Assembly: GCF_002812125.1 (NCBI RefSeq)
Contig: NZ_NPDQ01000011.1
Coordinates: forward strand, 1-64,000
DNA from: Leptospira brenneri
GTDB lineage: Bacteria > Spirochaetota > Leptospiria > Leptospirales > Leptospiraceae
DNA length: 64,000 nt
Direction of reading: 5' to 3'
Shown here: positions 54,164 through 63,995 of the stretch, in pieces
How the letters are laid out: every line of letters begins with the position of its first letter
Position numbering within the stretch: position 1 is the stretch's first letter
The notes under the pieces: generated by a model
The model's database searches: none
What the model saw: only the letters and a program-made list of their open reading frames with translations
Told to the model about the DNA's origin: nothing
Made by a program: the position numbers and the translations under genes

Positions 54164-55651
54164 TTAGTTTCCTATTAACTGGTAGGTCTTTTTGATTTCA
54201 AGGTCGGCACGTTCTGATTCTTCTCTATCCAAAACCATAGGCAATTGGATTCCGTGGAATTGAATGCGTATGGTTTTTTCTGTAGAGGATCGGAGGAGTT
54301 CTTTTAAGTGGGCTAAGTTTTTTACCTTTACCCCATTCAAAGATTCAACCACCATATTTAAATAAAAATCGGAATGAGAATTATTCGGATGTGGTAATTT
54401 GCGATATAAAACTACATCCTCGGACTCCCCATCGGATAATGTAGTAGCATCATAAAACCGGTAAACGAGTAAACTCCCACCTTGAGTTTGTCCATTTTTA
54501 CTCCAAGCTTCTAATAGATCCCGGTTGACTGTTTGGAACACAAGACCACCAAACACTAGATAATCGTAATTAATGCCATATCTTGATCTTTGTTTTTCCA
54601 TTTGTGGCATTTTTTTTGCTGGAAATTTTACATTTATCTTCTTTTTATCTCGAATGAGATCAAAACTGATTTCTTCACCAGCAAACTTATTATCTACAAG
54701 CTCTAAAAAATCAACGGAATTTGATTCTAGTAGATTTCCGTTCCTTCCTATCTTACGTCCGTCGATGGCAGTTAAGTAGTCACCTGGTTTTAAATATCCA
54801 TCAGCAGAACCTGCTTTTAAAACTTTCGTAACAAAAACTCCTTCTATGGAGTTCGGGATTTCATAAAATTTCCTATGTGATTCTGAATAGGAGGGTTGGG
54901 TTTGAATCCCCAACTCAACATAACCGTGATAAGTTCCATCCTCTATATCTTTTAAAAAATGTTGGATCACTCCCGTGGGAATGATGTAACCGATATTTTC
55001 TCCTTTAGTAGAAGCTTGGAAGGCAACACCAACGACCTTCCCATTTTGGAGCGCGGGTCCCCCTGAGTTTCCTGGATTGATGGCAGCATCTACTTGGACC
55101 ACCAAATGGCTATCGATTTGTGAATGTGCATAAGTAGATTGTTCAATTCTTGAAACGATACCTCGGCTAACAGATATTTTACTTCCGCCAATCGGATATC
55201 CGATAATATCCACTGGGCTTGCCAGCTCTGGTAAATTTCCTAGCTCTAAATAACTACTATCTTCGTAAAATTCAGGATTCGAAACTTCGAGAAGAGCTAA
55301 ATCACAATCATGGGCTATGAACAAAACTTTTAGTTCATACCATTCGGTTTGGTTGTTTCTCTGAGCTTCCATAAATTTTGCATTCGATACTACATGGGCA
55401 TTTGTGAGGATTCGGTTTTTGGAAATTAAAAATCCAGATCCCGTCGAAGCAGAAATCCCGGAAGAGATCCAGGGGGAGAAGGGGTCTTTGGCTTGGGAGA
55501 AAACTCGGATTTGGACTACAGATTTCTTGATTTCGTCGATGGAGAGTCTGTTTTCCTCAGGATAAACCGGGCTAAGGAATAAACTCGTAAAAAATAAAAT
55601 AGTACTCGCAAAGAGAGACAGGGAGGGGAATATTTTTTTTTGTTTTTGCAT
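54164..55651 (-). CDS. HtrA/DegP-type serine protease with PDZ domain
   Basis: Periplasmic protease/chaperone with signal peptide (FPSLSLFASTILFFTSLFL). Triad residues: His92 in ILTNAHVV, Asp123 in HDCDLALLEV and Ser202 in NPGNSGGPAL (numbered from the upstream ATG at 55669). One PDZ domain (GVFVTKVLKAGSADGYLKPGDYLTAIDG) and a C-terminal extension follow. I prefer ATG 55651; ATG 55669 would add six residues. It is divergent from the ATPase gene with overlapping start codons. The pseudoprotease downstream is its paralogue. Confidence 0.88.
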   Translation of the reverse strand: MQKQKKIFPSLSLFASTILFFTSLFLSPVYPEENRLSIDEIKKSVVQIRVFSQAKDPFSPWISSGISASTGSGFLISKNRILTNAHVVSNAKFMEAQRNNQTEWYELKVLFIAHDCDLALLEVSNPEFYEDSSYLELGNLPELASPVDIIGYPIGGSKISVSRGIVSRIEQSTYAHSQIDSHLVVQVDAAINPGNSGGPALQNGKVVGVAFQASTKGENIGYIIPTGVIQHFLKDIEDGTYHGYVELGIQTQPSYSESHRKFYEIPNSIEGVFVTKVLKAGSADGYLKPGDYLTAIDGRKIGRNGNLLESNSVDFLELVDNKFAGEEISFDLIRDKKKINVKFPAKKMPQMEKQRSRYGINYDYLVFGGLVFQTVNRDLLEAWSKNGQTQGGSLLVYRFYDATTLSDGESEDVVLYRKLPHPNNSHSDFYLNMVVESLNGVKVKNLAHLKELLRSSTEKTIRIQFHGIQLPMVLDREESERADLEIKKTYQLIGN

Positions 55652-56780
55652 GAGTTTGTTTGAATCCATTATATTCGGAGTTACCGCCTGTTTTTCATTG
55701 ATTGCCGGTATTGTTTCATTTAGAAAGAATCCTCGGACAAGAATGAAAACAAGTTTTTCTATCTTCGCAGCTTTTTTCTGTATCGGAGATTTGACAATAC
55801 TCAGTGATAGTTTGTTCTTAGAAAATCAAATCTTAAACCAAACACAATCCATCTCCACCTATTTAATTTTTTTATCGTTTGCTCTTTTATACTTTGGATT
55901 ACAGTTCCCAACTTTCTTTCGTAATTTTCCGCGCCTGGTTGTTATTTGTTCCTTTGTTTTGGGAATGGGGATCATGTTACTTTTTGTAGACATAGGTTTA
56001 CCTAGTGAAGTTTATCCACAGGCTAATCTTATTTTATTAAAGTATTACTATAACATCTACTTTCTGTTAACTGCAATTGCATTTTCTTATTTGGTGATTG
56101 CTAAACTTCGTTACAATTTCCCCGCTATCCAAAAATTTATGGAATATATTTATTTGGCGACATTTCTCACTTGTATCTTTTTTATTTTTCTTTGTTTTTC
56201 CCCAAATTTCATACCTTTGACAACAAAGTATTTTTTGCATTTTTTTCTATTTATCAATTTGCTTTTTCTTTCCTGTTTTGTTGTTTTTTTGTTCCATTAT
56301 TCTTTTACGGAAGATTATTTAACACATCCATTTTCTTTTATCTTTGAAAGATCAAATAAGATTTTTGAAGACCAAATCCTGGCCACAAGATCTCACTCAA
56401 GACTGATTAAAGAAAAACTTTGGGGGTTGTATGAAAAAAGAAACTGGAAAAACATTATGGATAGTTTCTGGTTTCAAATTCTTGTGGATGAAACTTTGGA
56501 TAATGCACTAGAACATGGAGGGAAAAGAGAAGATGACATCATCACAGTTCATGTATTTGAGTCAAGGAAATACATTGATGTTTATGTAATTGATAGTGGA
56601 AAAGGTTTTAATCCGAGACTTATCCCAAGTCCTATTGAGTCGGACCGGAAGTTAGTCACAAGCGGGCGAGGAATTCATATTCTGAAAAAGTTGTTTGTAG
56701 TTCGATGGAATTTTCTTGGAAACGAAGTGAGTATTCGTGTGGATAAAACAAAGAGTTCTGATTGGAAATCTATAACCTAA
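55650..56780 (+). CDS. Membrane protein with histidine-kinase-type ATPase domain
   Basis: 376 residues: seven or so N-terminal membrane segments (residues 1-225) then a cytosolic HATPase_c-type domain with the N-box DETLDNALEHG and G-boxes DSGKGFNPR and TSGRGIHIL. No phospho-acceptor His domain lies between them, unlike a standard sensor kinase. It therefore resembles anti-sigma/RsbW-like serine kinases fused to a 7TM receptor. Start ATG overlaps that of htrA by two bases. The expected partner, an STAS anti-anti-sigma, is not adjacent; one STAS protein exists at 62461. Confidence 0.75.
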   Translation: MSLFESIIFGVTACFSLIAGIVSFRKNPRTRMKTSFSIFAAFFCIGDLTILSDSLFLENQILNQTQSISTYLIFLSFALLYFGLQFPTFFRNFPRLVVICSFVLGMGIMLLFVDIGLPSEVYPQANLILLKYYYNIYFLLTAIAFSYLVIAKLRYNFPAIQKFMEYIYLATFLTCIFFIFLCFSPNFIPLTTKYFLHFFLFINLLFLSCFVVFLFHYSFTEDYLTHPFSFIFERSNKIFEDQILATRSHSRLIKEKLWGLYEKRNWKNIMDSFWFQILVDETLDNALEHGGKREDDIITVHVFESRKYIDVYVIDSGKGFNPRLIPSPIESDRKLVTSGRGIHILKKLFVVRWNFLGNEVSIRVDKTKSSDWKSIT

Positions 56781-56818
56781 CCAAAACTCCTTATTTCTAA
56801 TAGAATTTAGATTTAAAT

Positions 56819-57352
56819 TTAATGTCCTTCGAATTCACAAATGGAAAATACATCAACTCCATAAGTATCTTTAATTCGTTTTGCTCCACCTAAATCTGGT
56901 AAGTTGATGATGGTTGCACATTCATGAACTACACCTTTTAAATTTTGAACTAGTTTGATCGAAGCTTCTAGAGTTCCCCCAGTGGCAATCAAATCGTCCA
57001 TAATCAGGACTCGTTCTCCAGGGTTAATGGCATCCGTATGGATTTCTACATGATCCACACCATATTCCAAAGCATAGGATTCAGAGATAGTGGTTCCAGG
57101 AAGTTTGCCTTTTTTACGGATCGGAACAAATCCCACTCCAAGTTGGAAAGCAAGAGCGGCTCCAGGAATAAAACCTCTGGCATCAATAGCGGCAATTTTA
57201 TTTAATTTAGCATTTTGGTATCGTTCTACAAACATTCCAATCGTGAGTTGGAATCCTTCTGGGTCGATGAGAAGGGAAGTAATATCGCGAAAGAGAATCC
57301 CTGGTTTCGGGTAATCGGGAATGGTTCGAATCTTAGATTTCACAATGGACAT
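56819..57352 (-). CDS. apt: Adenine phosphoribosyltransferase
   Basis: Salvages adenine to AMP with PRPP. I use ATG 57352 (177 residues, the usual length). An upstream TTG at 57388 sits in the terminator T-tract. The sequence has [36 protein letters not shown] and the PRPP loop [17 protein letters not shown]. Free-standing, 60 bp downstream of htpX. Confidence 0.95.
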   Translation of the reverse strand: MSIVKSKIRTIPDYPKPGILFRDITSLLIDPEGFQLTIGMFVERYQNAKLNKIAAIDARGFIPGAALAFQLGVGFVPIRKKGKLPGTTISESYALEYGVDHVEIHTDAINPGERVLIMDDLIATGGTLEASIKLVQNLKGVVHECATIINLPDLGGAKRIKDTYGVDVFSICEFEGH

Positions 57353-57389
57353 AATAGGATGAAACCAAGGAAGACTAAGGCTTTGCAAT

Positions 57390-57419
57390 AAAAAAAGGCC
57401 GGCTATTTTGCCGACCTTT
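57390..57419 (-). terminator. Rho-independent terminator after htpX
   Basis: Read on the minus strand: a 9-bp stem (57418-57410 with 57403-57395, one mismatch) closing a 6-nt loop, then a run of T residues (A run at 57390-57396 on the plus strand). It separates htpX from apt. Confidence 0.8.
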
Positions 57420-57446
57420 CCACTTTGTTTGTCTTTTGTGAAGATT

Positions 57447-58337
57447 TTATCTCATTTGTTTGAGAGCTAAAATTCTTTCTTCTAAGGCAGGGTGGGTTGC
57501 AAATAGAGAAAGAAAACCACCTTTGTTAGAAGAGATCTTAAAGGAAGCAAGAGCTTCTCCTCTCGGATCTTCTGGCATCTCTACCATTTGTCTGAGTGAT
57601 TCCAAAGCAGAAATCATAGATTCTCTTCCCGCAAGTTTAGCCCCACCGGCATCCGCACGGAACTCTCTTTGGCGAGAGAAATAAGCCACTGCCATGGAAC
57701 CAAGAATCGAAAACGCGATGTCAAGAACGATAGTGACAACAATTCGTACGATATGTGCCATTTCTTCTTTTACTGCATTTGATGCCACATAAGCAATGAT
57801 ACGAGAAATGAACATAGCAAATGAGTTCACAACACCTTGGATGAGAGTGAGGGTTACCATATCACCATTGGCAACGTGTGACAATTCGTGGGCAAGTACA
57901 CCTTCTAACTCTTGTGCATTCATACGGTTTAGTAATCCCGTAGATACAGCAACAAGGGCACTGGATTTACTTGGACCTGTTGCGAAAGCATTCACTTCAG
58001 GAGATTCGTAAATCCCAACTTCTGGCATAGGAAGATGAGCTCGTTGTGCGAGTGATTGCACTCGGCGATACACATCCATCTCTGGAGCGGAAGCTTTTTT
58101 CGGGTCGATGACTTTTACACCCATCGTCCACTTTGCCATCATTTTAGAAAGTAAAAGCGAAATGAAAGATCCCGCCATACCCCACATTAAACAGAATACA
58201 ATGAGTCGCGTTAGATCCAAACCATAGGCACGGATGCTAAATCCCATCGAACCAAGTAGTGTGGTCACGATGGAGATGGTAGTCATAATCAAAATATTGG
58301 TTAACAGGAAAAAACCGATTCGTTTGATCCAAGTCAT
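57447..58337 (-). CDS. htpX: Membrane zinc metalloprotease HtpX (M48)
   Basis: Degrades misfolded membrane proteins. The zinc site is [17 protein letters not shown] (HELSH), with a downstream [15 protein letters not shown] segment supplying the third ligand. Two hydrophobic hairpins flank it, and an N-terminal pair ([15 protein letters not shown]) anchors it. 296 residues is standard. Start ATG 58337; an intrinsic terminator follows. Confidence 0.95.
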   Translation of the reverse strand: MTWIKRIGFFLLTNILIMTTISIVTTLLGSMGFSIRAYGLDLTRLIVFCLMWGMAGSFISLLLSKMMAKWTMGVKVIDPKKASAPEMDVYRRVQSLAQRAHLPMPEVGIYESPEVNAFATGPSKSSALVAVSTGLLNRMNAQELEGVLAHELSHVANGDMVTLTLIQGVVNSFAMFISRIIAYVASNAVKEEMAHIVRIVVTIVLDIAFSILGSMAVAYFSRQREFRADAGGAKLAGRESMISALESLRQMVEMPEDPRGEALASFKISSNKGGFLSLFATHPALEERILALKQMR

Positions 58338-58422
58338 AGGAAATTGTTCTCCTTAAGGTTCACAGGGAACCTGATTGTTAGACTAAAACTGTACTTGTTT
58401 GATCCTTAGATTACAAGCAAAA

Positions 58423-60042
58423 TTAATGCCCTAATGTATCCTGATTTTCTTTTGAGTTATTGAGAAGCTGTATCAATAAAAACAAAGTTGCCAAAGAAAA
58501 ATAAGCAATCGGGAAATCAAAACTCGCAATCTCCGTAAATCTGTTGAGAATGGCATTCCCTTGTAATTCATACGCATGAATCCAACCGACTAAAGAAAGG
58601 ACAGCAGCGATTAGAGCCCAGATGGCAGCCCGTATCCATTCTCTTTCTAAAATGAAAACGACCATCGCTGACCATACCATCGAAGTGATGAGAAATCCTT
58701 GTGACAAAGCTAATACACCAGAGAGTGCATAGGGAAGGAAAGGTAAATGAGGGGGAAGGTCTGCTAAAGAAAAATGGATACTTTGTTTAGCACCTATCTC
58801 TTGTAAGGTGGCCTGAAGTTTTCCATCTAAAAAGATAAATACATTTTGAATGATGAGCACAGCCCATCCAGCAAACGCCGGCAAAAGTCCCACAACAACC
58901 GCAGGAGAATGGTGCCTCGGAATGGCTTGGAAAGCTTGGCTTGTGATCACAATCCCAATCCAAAGTACAATAGCCATACCTGCTTCCACAGGAATCAAAG
59001 CCTGGATAAGACCCATAAGTCCAAACAAACTCACGATGGTCATAAAAATTCCCGATAACACCGAATAACTATGTTTAGCTCCGAGTGCCTTCCAACCTGG
59101 ATGACCAATGTAGATGGTAGTAGGGAAAGGAGAACCAAAGGCAGTGCCGGCAAGGGTACCTAGTCCATTCACAAGAAGTGAAGTTTTTGTATCAAAACTA
59201 TCTCCTGACGCTTCTGCTGATTCAATGTTTTGGAGGGATCCAATTACATTAAAAACTCCCATAGGAAGAATGATGGAAAAATACGCTTTGATATTCGCAT
59301 AGGTAAGAGTTTCTAACAATGGACTGATGGATAATTGTGGGAAATAGATTCCAAGAGTTGTAAGTCCATTTTCGATGGCACCTGGTTGGTAAATGGGATC
59401 TCCCCAAAACGAAGACAGATAAGATAATAAAATCCCAAGTATTACCGAAAGGAGTCCTCCCGGAATTCCAAAGGGGAAACGAACCTTTCCAAAGTATTGC
59501 AAAAGAATCACACCTAGCGGAATAAAGGCGATGATTGGTCTTTCAAAAGTTCGAAGTAAAAAATCCATTGAAATAAAGGTGATGGCAATTCCTGCCAAAG
59601 CAGAGAGGAGGGCAGCTCTTGGTGTATACTTTCGAATTTTTGCAGCCACAAAAGACCCAATGACTTCAATACATCCAGAAACAAAAGATACAAGTAGTCC
59701 AGCTTTCCATGCGGCTACATAGTCTCCCGTGGCTTGATAAGTGGGAAACATGACAAAAAATACAAAAGCAAATAAAGATACTGTATTGATTCCATAAGGA
59801 ATTGCGGTAACATCTGTTCTGTGAGTGCGTTGTCCTAATTTCCATGCTTGCCATGCATAAAAAACATTTCCAACGAGTAAGGACACAGCTGCACCAGGCA
59901 AAACAACTGAAGTAACAAATGCTAAAGGAAAACCACAAACTCCAATACAAAGAGCAGAAAGAACCAAAAGTTGGATTAGGTTGTCTACCATGAGACCAAA
60001 AAAACCGTCGAGATCACCCCGGGTGATGGTAAAAAAATTCAT
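58423..60042 (-). CDS. NCS2-type nucleobase permease (AzgA/xanthine-uracil superfamily)
   Basis: 539 residues with about 13 membrane helices. Segments FPTYQATGDYVAAWKAGLLVSF and PFGIPGGLLSVILGILLSYL are like AzgA/NCS2 permeases for purines. The typical NCS2 core sequences (for example QNxxxTxxxxxxxxVxxxxx) are not obvious, so the substrate stays undetermined; a purine is suggested only by apt a little downstream. It overlaps the sspB-like gene by 4 bp. Confidence 0.75.
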   Translation of the reverse strand: MNFFTITRGDLDGFFGLMVDNLIQLLVLSALCIGVCGFPLAFVTSVVLPGAAVSLLVGNVFYAWQAWKLGQRTHRTDVTAIPYGINTVSLFAFVFFVMFPTYQATGDYVAAWKAGLLVSFVSGCIEVIGSFVAAKIRKYTPRAALLSALAGIAITFISMDFLLRTFERPIIAFIPLGVILLQYFGKVRFPFGIPGGLLSVILGILLSYLSSFWGDPIYQPGAIENGLTTLGIYFPQLSISPLLETLTYANIKAYFSIILPMGVFNVIGSLQNIESAEASGDSFDTKTSLLVNGLGTLAGTAFGSPFPTTIYIGHPGWKALGAKHSYSVLSGIFMTIVSLFGLMGLIQALIPVEAGMAIVLWIGIVITSQAFQAIPRHHSPAVVVGLLPAFAGWAVLIIQNVFIFLDGKLQATLQEIGAKQSIHFSLADLPPHLPFLPYALSGVLALSQGFLITSMVWSAMVVFILEREWIRAAIWALIAAVLSLVGWIHAYELQGNAILNRFTEIASFDFPIAYFSLATLFLLIQLLNNSKENQDTLGH

Positions 60043-60497
60043 TCGTTCCGTTTCCCTCCAAAATCAACTCGAATCACGTTTCCATCTCCTGTGACCTCTG
60101 GTTTTGTGACTTTAGGTTTTGGAGTGGTTTCTTCTGCACTAGGAACTGTTTCTACTTGCAGGAACCTAAGTTGGGTCGCCGAGTTTTGAAACTTATCGTA
60201 AATACGAAATACAGCATCCCAAGGAATCATTGTTGGTTCCCAAGCAGAACCAAATTGAAGTTCTGCAAACAAATAGTCTGGTTTACTGTCTAAAACTTTT
60301 ACGGCTTTATCACCAAACACAAGTACGATGCCGGATTCTTTTTCTGCGTTGAGTAATCCACGTTTTCCTATTTCCAGTTTTGGATGTGGCATCACATGAA
60401 TGTAAAATACCCCAAACCGTTCCCAATAGAGATTAAATAAATCTCTTTTAAACTCACGTAATGTTGTGATTTCTTCCTGCGTGAGGTTTTGACTCAT
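60039..60497 (-). CDS. sspB: SspB-like ClpXP specificity-enhancing adaptor
   Basis: 152 residues that read as an SspB domain: IVLVFGDKAVKVLDSKPDYLFAELQFGSAWEPTMIPWDAVFRIYDK (landmarks FAELQFGSAWEP and IPWDAVFRIYD), a Pro/Thr-rich linker and a C-terminal tail ending NVIRVDFGGKRNE, like the ClpX-binding motif. SspB tethers ssrA-tagged substrates to ClpX. It overlaps capD-like gene by 4 bp upstream and the permease by 4 bp downstream, so all three are co-transcribed. Confidence 0.8.
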   Translation of the reverse strand: MSQNLTQEEITTLREFKRDLFNLYWERFGVFYIHVMPHPKLEIGKRGLLNAEKESGIVLVFGDKAVKVLDSKPDYLFAELQFGSAWEPTMIPWDAVFRIYDKFQNSATQLRFLQVETVPSAEETTPKPKVTKPEVTGDGNVIRVDFGGKRNE

Positions 60498-62377
60498 AAA
60501 TTCCTTTTACCGTGCGATGTTTCCCACTCAATATATTCATCGTGGATTTTGTATTCGGGAATGATATCTTTAAAGGCAGCGAACAACTCTCTATTTTTAT
60601 TTGCCTTAGCAAGGGAAAACAACCGATTCAGTTTATTTTGGAAGAGGAGAAGGTTGTAGTTTTCCAATGGAGCTGCAATTCGAATTTTTGGGTGGTGCGT
60701 TTTTTTGATTCCTTCTTGGTTTAAAAGAAGTTCTTCATATAGTTTTTCACCAGGGCGAAGGCCAGAAAATTCAATGGCAATGTCTTTGTGAGGAGTGTAT
60801 CCAGAAAGACGAATCATCTCTTCTGCAAGAGAAAGGATCCTTACTGGTTCTCCCATATCTAAAAGAAAAATTTCTCCATGTTCACCCATACTTCCAGCTT
60901 GTAACACGAGTTGTGTGGCTTCTGGAATGGTCATAAAGTAACGAATGACTTCAGGATGGGTGACAGTGACAGGGCCACCTCTTTTGATCTGTTCGCGAAA
61001 ACGTGGGATCACACTTCCATTGGAACCGAGTACGTTCCCGAATCTTACAGTAATGAATTTGGTTCTAGAGTTTTGAGAAATATGTTGTAAGTAAATCTCT
61101 GCCGCTCTTTTGGAAGCTCCCATCACATTGACTGGATTCACTGCTTTGTCAGTAGAGATGAGTACAAAACGTTCCACTCCAATTAAACGGCAAACATCTG
61201 CTACATTTTTTGTGCCCATCACATTATTGAGCACGGCTTCGGAAGGATTGATTTCCATCATCGGAACATGTTTGTATGCGGCAGAATGGAAAACCACAGA
61301 AGGGCGGTGTTCTTCAAAAATTGCAGAAATTCGAGATAGGTTTTTGACATCGGCAATGACAGGACGAATGTCTATATTTAAATCCGAAAATGTTTTTCTG
61401 AGTTCATAGTCAATCTCGTATAACGGAGTTTCTGCGGCATCTAGAATGACAAGTACACTTGGTTTGAAAAGGGCAACTTGTCTACAAATTTCAGAACCAA
61501 TGGAACCACCAGCTCCTGTCACAAGGATTACTTTTTTTTCTAAGTAAGAACGAATGGATTCGATTTCTAAATCAACAGTAGGTCTTCCTAAAAGGTCTTC
61601 TACTTGTACTTCGCGAAGCTGTGTGATATTTGGTTTTCCAGAAAGATATTCTCCAAAAGTGGGGAGGATTTTGAAATCCACTCCTGCACTTTCACATTCT
61701 TTCATGAGTTTACTCACCACCCGACCATCAGGTTGAGGTACAGTCATGATGACTTTTTTGACTCCAAACTGAGTTAAAATTTTTCCAATTTCGTCAGTGG
61801 CTCCAAGGATAGGAATTCCTTGGATGTACCCACCTTTTTTGGATAGGTTGTCGTCCAAAAATCCGATGGGTTGGTAATCTAAATTTTCACTTCGCCTAAT
61901 CTCTGTTAAAAAGGAACTTCCGAGTTTTCCAGCACCGACAAGTAGGACGGGGATTCCTCCCTTAGATTTATCCGAACTAAAAATTTGTTCGCGTAACATC
62001 CTCCAACTCAAACTTCGTAAACACAAAAACCCAAGTAAGATGAGAGTATCAAGAATCGGCACCATCCGAGAGAGTTGGTAAAACCGATTGTAAAAAAGAA
62101 GAGCCAAAGTAGAAACAAGAGAAGATAGGACAGTGGCTTTGATGATCGAAAGTAGGTCATGCAAAGACGCATAGGACCAAAGTGATCTGTAGATCCCCGA
62201 AAATAGAAACACCACACTTCGCGAGACAACGACGATCGTCGCGCAGACCCAAAAGTCGGGATAATTATCTAAAAATCGTATATTTTCAAATCGCACAAGA
62301 TGTGCGAGAAAATACGACAAAAACATAAAGAGTATGTCGACTGGTAAAACCCAGTACCGTCTCGGTATCGATTTCAT
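60494..62377 (-). CDS. CapD/FlaA1-like UDP-sugar 4,6-dehydratase, membrane-anchored
   Basis: 627 residues: four N-terminal membrane spans (residues 8-130), a first nucleotide-binding domain (VLLVGAGKLGSSFLTE) and a C-terminal extended SDR. The second has ILVTGAGGSIGSEICRQ-like loops (VILVTGAGGSIGSEIC), SAAYKHVPMME and, in place of the Tyr motif, the SGxMG type used by 4,6-dehydratases (GASKRAAEIY). Such enzymes make bacillosamine-type or deoxy-sugar precursors for surface glycans. The start is ATG 62377. Confidence 0.88.
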   Translation of the reverse strand: MKSIPRRYWVLPVDILFMFLSYFLAHLVRFENIRFLDNYPDFWVCATIVVVSRSVVFLFSGIYRSLWSYASLHDLLSIIKATVLSSLVSTLALLFYNRFYQLSRMVPILDTLILLGFLCLRSLSWRMLREQIFSSDKSKGGIPVLLVGAGKLGSSFLTEIRRSENLDYQPIGFLDDNLSKKGGYIQGIPILGATDEIGKILTQFGVKKVIMTVPQPDGRVVSKLMKECESAGVDFKILPTFGEYLSGKPNITQLREVQVEDLLGRPTVDLEIESIRSYLEKKVILVTGAGGSIGSEICRQVALFKPSVLVILDAAETPLYEIDYELRKTFSDLNIDIRPVIADVKNLSRISAIFEEHRPSVVFHSAAYKHVPMMEINPSEAVLNNVMGTKNVADVCRLIGVERFVLISTDKAVNPVNVMGASKRAAEIYLQHISQNSRTKFITVRFGNVLGSNGSVIPRFREQIKRGGPVTVTHPEVIRYFMTIPEATQLVLQAGSMGEHGEIFLLDMGEPVRILSLAEEMIRLSGYTPHKDIAIEFSGLRPGEKLYEELLLNQEGIKKTHHPKIRIAAPLENYNLLLFQNKLNRLFSLAKANKNRELFAAFKDIIPEYKIHDEYIEWETSHGKRNL

Positions 62378-62460
62378 ATCTGATAAATAAAGGTATTAGG
62401 AACAAAATTCCTTGTAAATACAGAATCTTTTCCGAAGAATAGAAAAGAGGAAAAACCTGT

Positions 62461-62940
62461 TTGAAATCACTTCTTTTCCGCCTAGCGGGAACATTTTCTG
62501 CGGAAATTGGCTCAGAACTCTATCTGAAACTAAAGGAGGAAACTCTTTCCCCCTCTCTTTTTTGCCTTGATTTTTCCGAGGTGAAGGAAGTCACAGAAGT
62601 GGGATGGGAATTTCTTAGAAAGATCACCGCAAGATGTAAAGAAACAGGCTCAAAAGTTGCAGGATTTGGGTTAACAGTTCCTATCTCAGAAGAACAAAAT
62701 CAAATTTTATCTTTGCATTCTACCGAATCCGATTGTATTCATTATCTAGAATCACAAATAGTCAGTGATGCTCCCGCAAACGAACTCACCCCCAAATCAG
62801 AAGAAAAAACGGTTCACTGCCCTGAATGCCAAACCCTACTTAGGTGGAAACTTGCCGGGGACTATTTATGCCCTAATTGTGAGACCAAATTTTTTGTGAA
62901 CAAAAAAGGTTGGGTCTCCACCTACGAACGTTTGTTGTGA
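62461..62940 (+). CDS. STAS-domain protein with C-terminal zinc ribbon
   Basis: 159 residues from TTG 62461. Residues 1-95 resemble an STAS fold: LFCLDFSEVKEVTEVGWEFLRKI, with the helix-turn after VTEVGWEFL. The C-terminal 40 residues carry two CxxC pairs (HCPECQTLL and YLCPNCETKFF), a zinc ribbon. STAS proteins act in anti-sigma partner switching; whether the conserved Ser is present is doubtful (Glu-Val-Gly at the loop). It overlaps the convergent hrpB fragment at the 3' end by 19 bp. Confidence 0.7.
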   Translation: MKSLLFRLAGTFSAEIGSELYLKLKEETLSPSLFCLDFSEVKEVTEVGWEFLRKITARCKETGSKVAGFGLTVPISEEQNQILSLHSTESDCIHYLESQIVSDAPANELTPKSEEKTVHCPECQTLLRWKLAGDYLCPNCETKFFVNKKGWVSTYERLL

Positions 62941-63995
62941 TTTAATTGTTTGGTTGGAACGGCTTCCCAAGGTTTATCTGGCCAAGGGTGTTTTGGATAC
63001 CTTCCTTTTAATTCTTTTTTAACCTCATGGTAACCTTGGTTCCAGAAACTTTCTAAATCTTTGGTAATTTGTACGGGCCTTCTGGCTGGGGAGAGGAGAT
63101 GGACAAGAATACTCACTTTTCCATTGGCTAGTTTTGGCAAAGATTTTAGACCAAATAACTCTTGTAATTTGACATGAAGTTCTGGTTCGGCACCATCATA
63201 ATGCAGAGGAATCAAGGAACCCGAGGGAACTTGGATGGATACTGGCGCAAAGGAATCGATCAAATTTAGTTTATCATATCCCACATAGGCTTTGAATGCT
63301 TCTAAATAAGGAAGTTTGTCCAAGGAAATTTTTCCAGAATCAAAGTTCACAAAAGGAAATAACCACTCTTTGCTGTTTTGTTTTAAATCATTGGGATCGG
63401 TTTTTACATCCAAAACACCATGGCGTTCTAAAAATCGAACTCGATTGTAGAATTTACTAAATTCTGAGTCTTTTTTCCATTCTTCTTCCAGGGAAGATTT
63501 CGAAATATATTCTTCTAAAGCCAATGTGAGATGTGTTGGATTGGGATGACTCGTTTCTTTGGAATCCAAAACAAGTTCACCGAGGAGTCTGTCTTCTTTT
63601 ACAACTAGAAACGTTTCCCCTCTTTGGGTAGTTCGTTTTTCTGAAACGACTTTCGTTTGGATGAGATTAGGTAAGGTTTTTTCAATTTGATTTTCTGAAA
63701 TGGGAAGGAAGCGAGTGATAAAAAGATCCTGTCCAAAAGAAACTGTATCGAATACAAGGATGTATTCTGGAATTTGGATCGACGTTGTATTCAGAATTCC
63801 TAATTTTCCATTCGAAAGTTTGAAGTCTTTTCCGTTGGAACCTTTGTTTTTTGCAATTCTATCAGGAAAACCAGAGATTAAATAATACAATCGGTCTTTA
63901 CCAGAAATCGATGAAAAATCCGATTTTTCCCTGTAAATACGCAAAATTTGGTCGTACACAGCTCTTAGATCATAAGAAAAATCTTTTGATTGCAT
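62922..63995 (-). CDS. hrpB: ATP-dependent helicase HrpB, C-terminal part (cut by window edge)
   Basis: 357 visible residues match the C-terminal part of HrpB, a DEAH helicase: the LLSPARRPVQITKDLESFWNQGYHEVKKELKGRYPKHPWPDKPW end (landmarks ARRPVQITKDLESFW and GRYPKHPWPDKPW) is diagnostic. The frame stays open to the window edge, so the ATG at 63993-63995 is an internal methionine; the helicase domains lie beyond the window. Full HrpB has about 800 residues. Convergent with the STAS gene. Confidence 0.88.
   Translation of the reverse strand: MQSKDFSYDLRAVYDQILRIYREKSDFSSISGKDRLYYLISGFPDRIAKNKGSNGKDFKLSNGKLGILNTTSIQIPEYILVFDTVSFGQDLFITRFLPISENQIEKTLPNLIQTKVVSEKRTTQRGETFLVVKEDRLLGELVLDSKETSHPNPTHLTLALEEYISKSSLEEEWKKDSEFSKFYNRVRFLERHGVLDVKTDPNDLKQNSKEWLFPFVNFDSGKISLDKLPYLEAFKAYVGYDKLNLIDSFAPVSIQVPSGSLIPLHYDGAEPELHVKLQELFGLKSLPKLANGKVSILVHLLSPARRPVQITKDLESFWNQGYHEVKKELKGRYPKHPWPDKPWEAVPTKQLNHNKRS

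Noticed and set aside
60494..62377. Reading the CapD/FlaA1-like protein as two genes
   Set aside because: One continuous frame with a membrane part, a linker domain and an SDR domain in the family's standard order; no internal start with a ribosome-binding site was seen.
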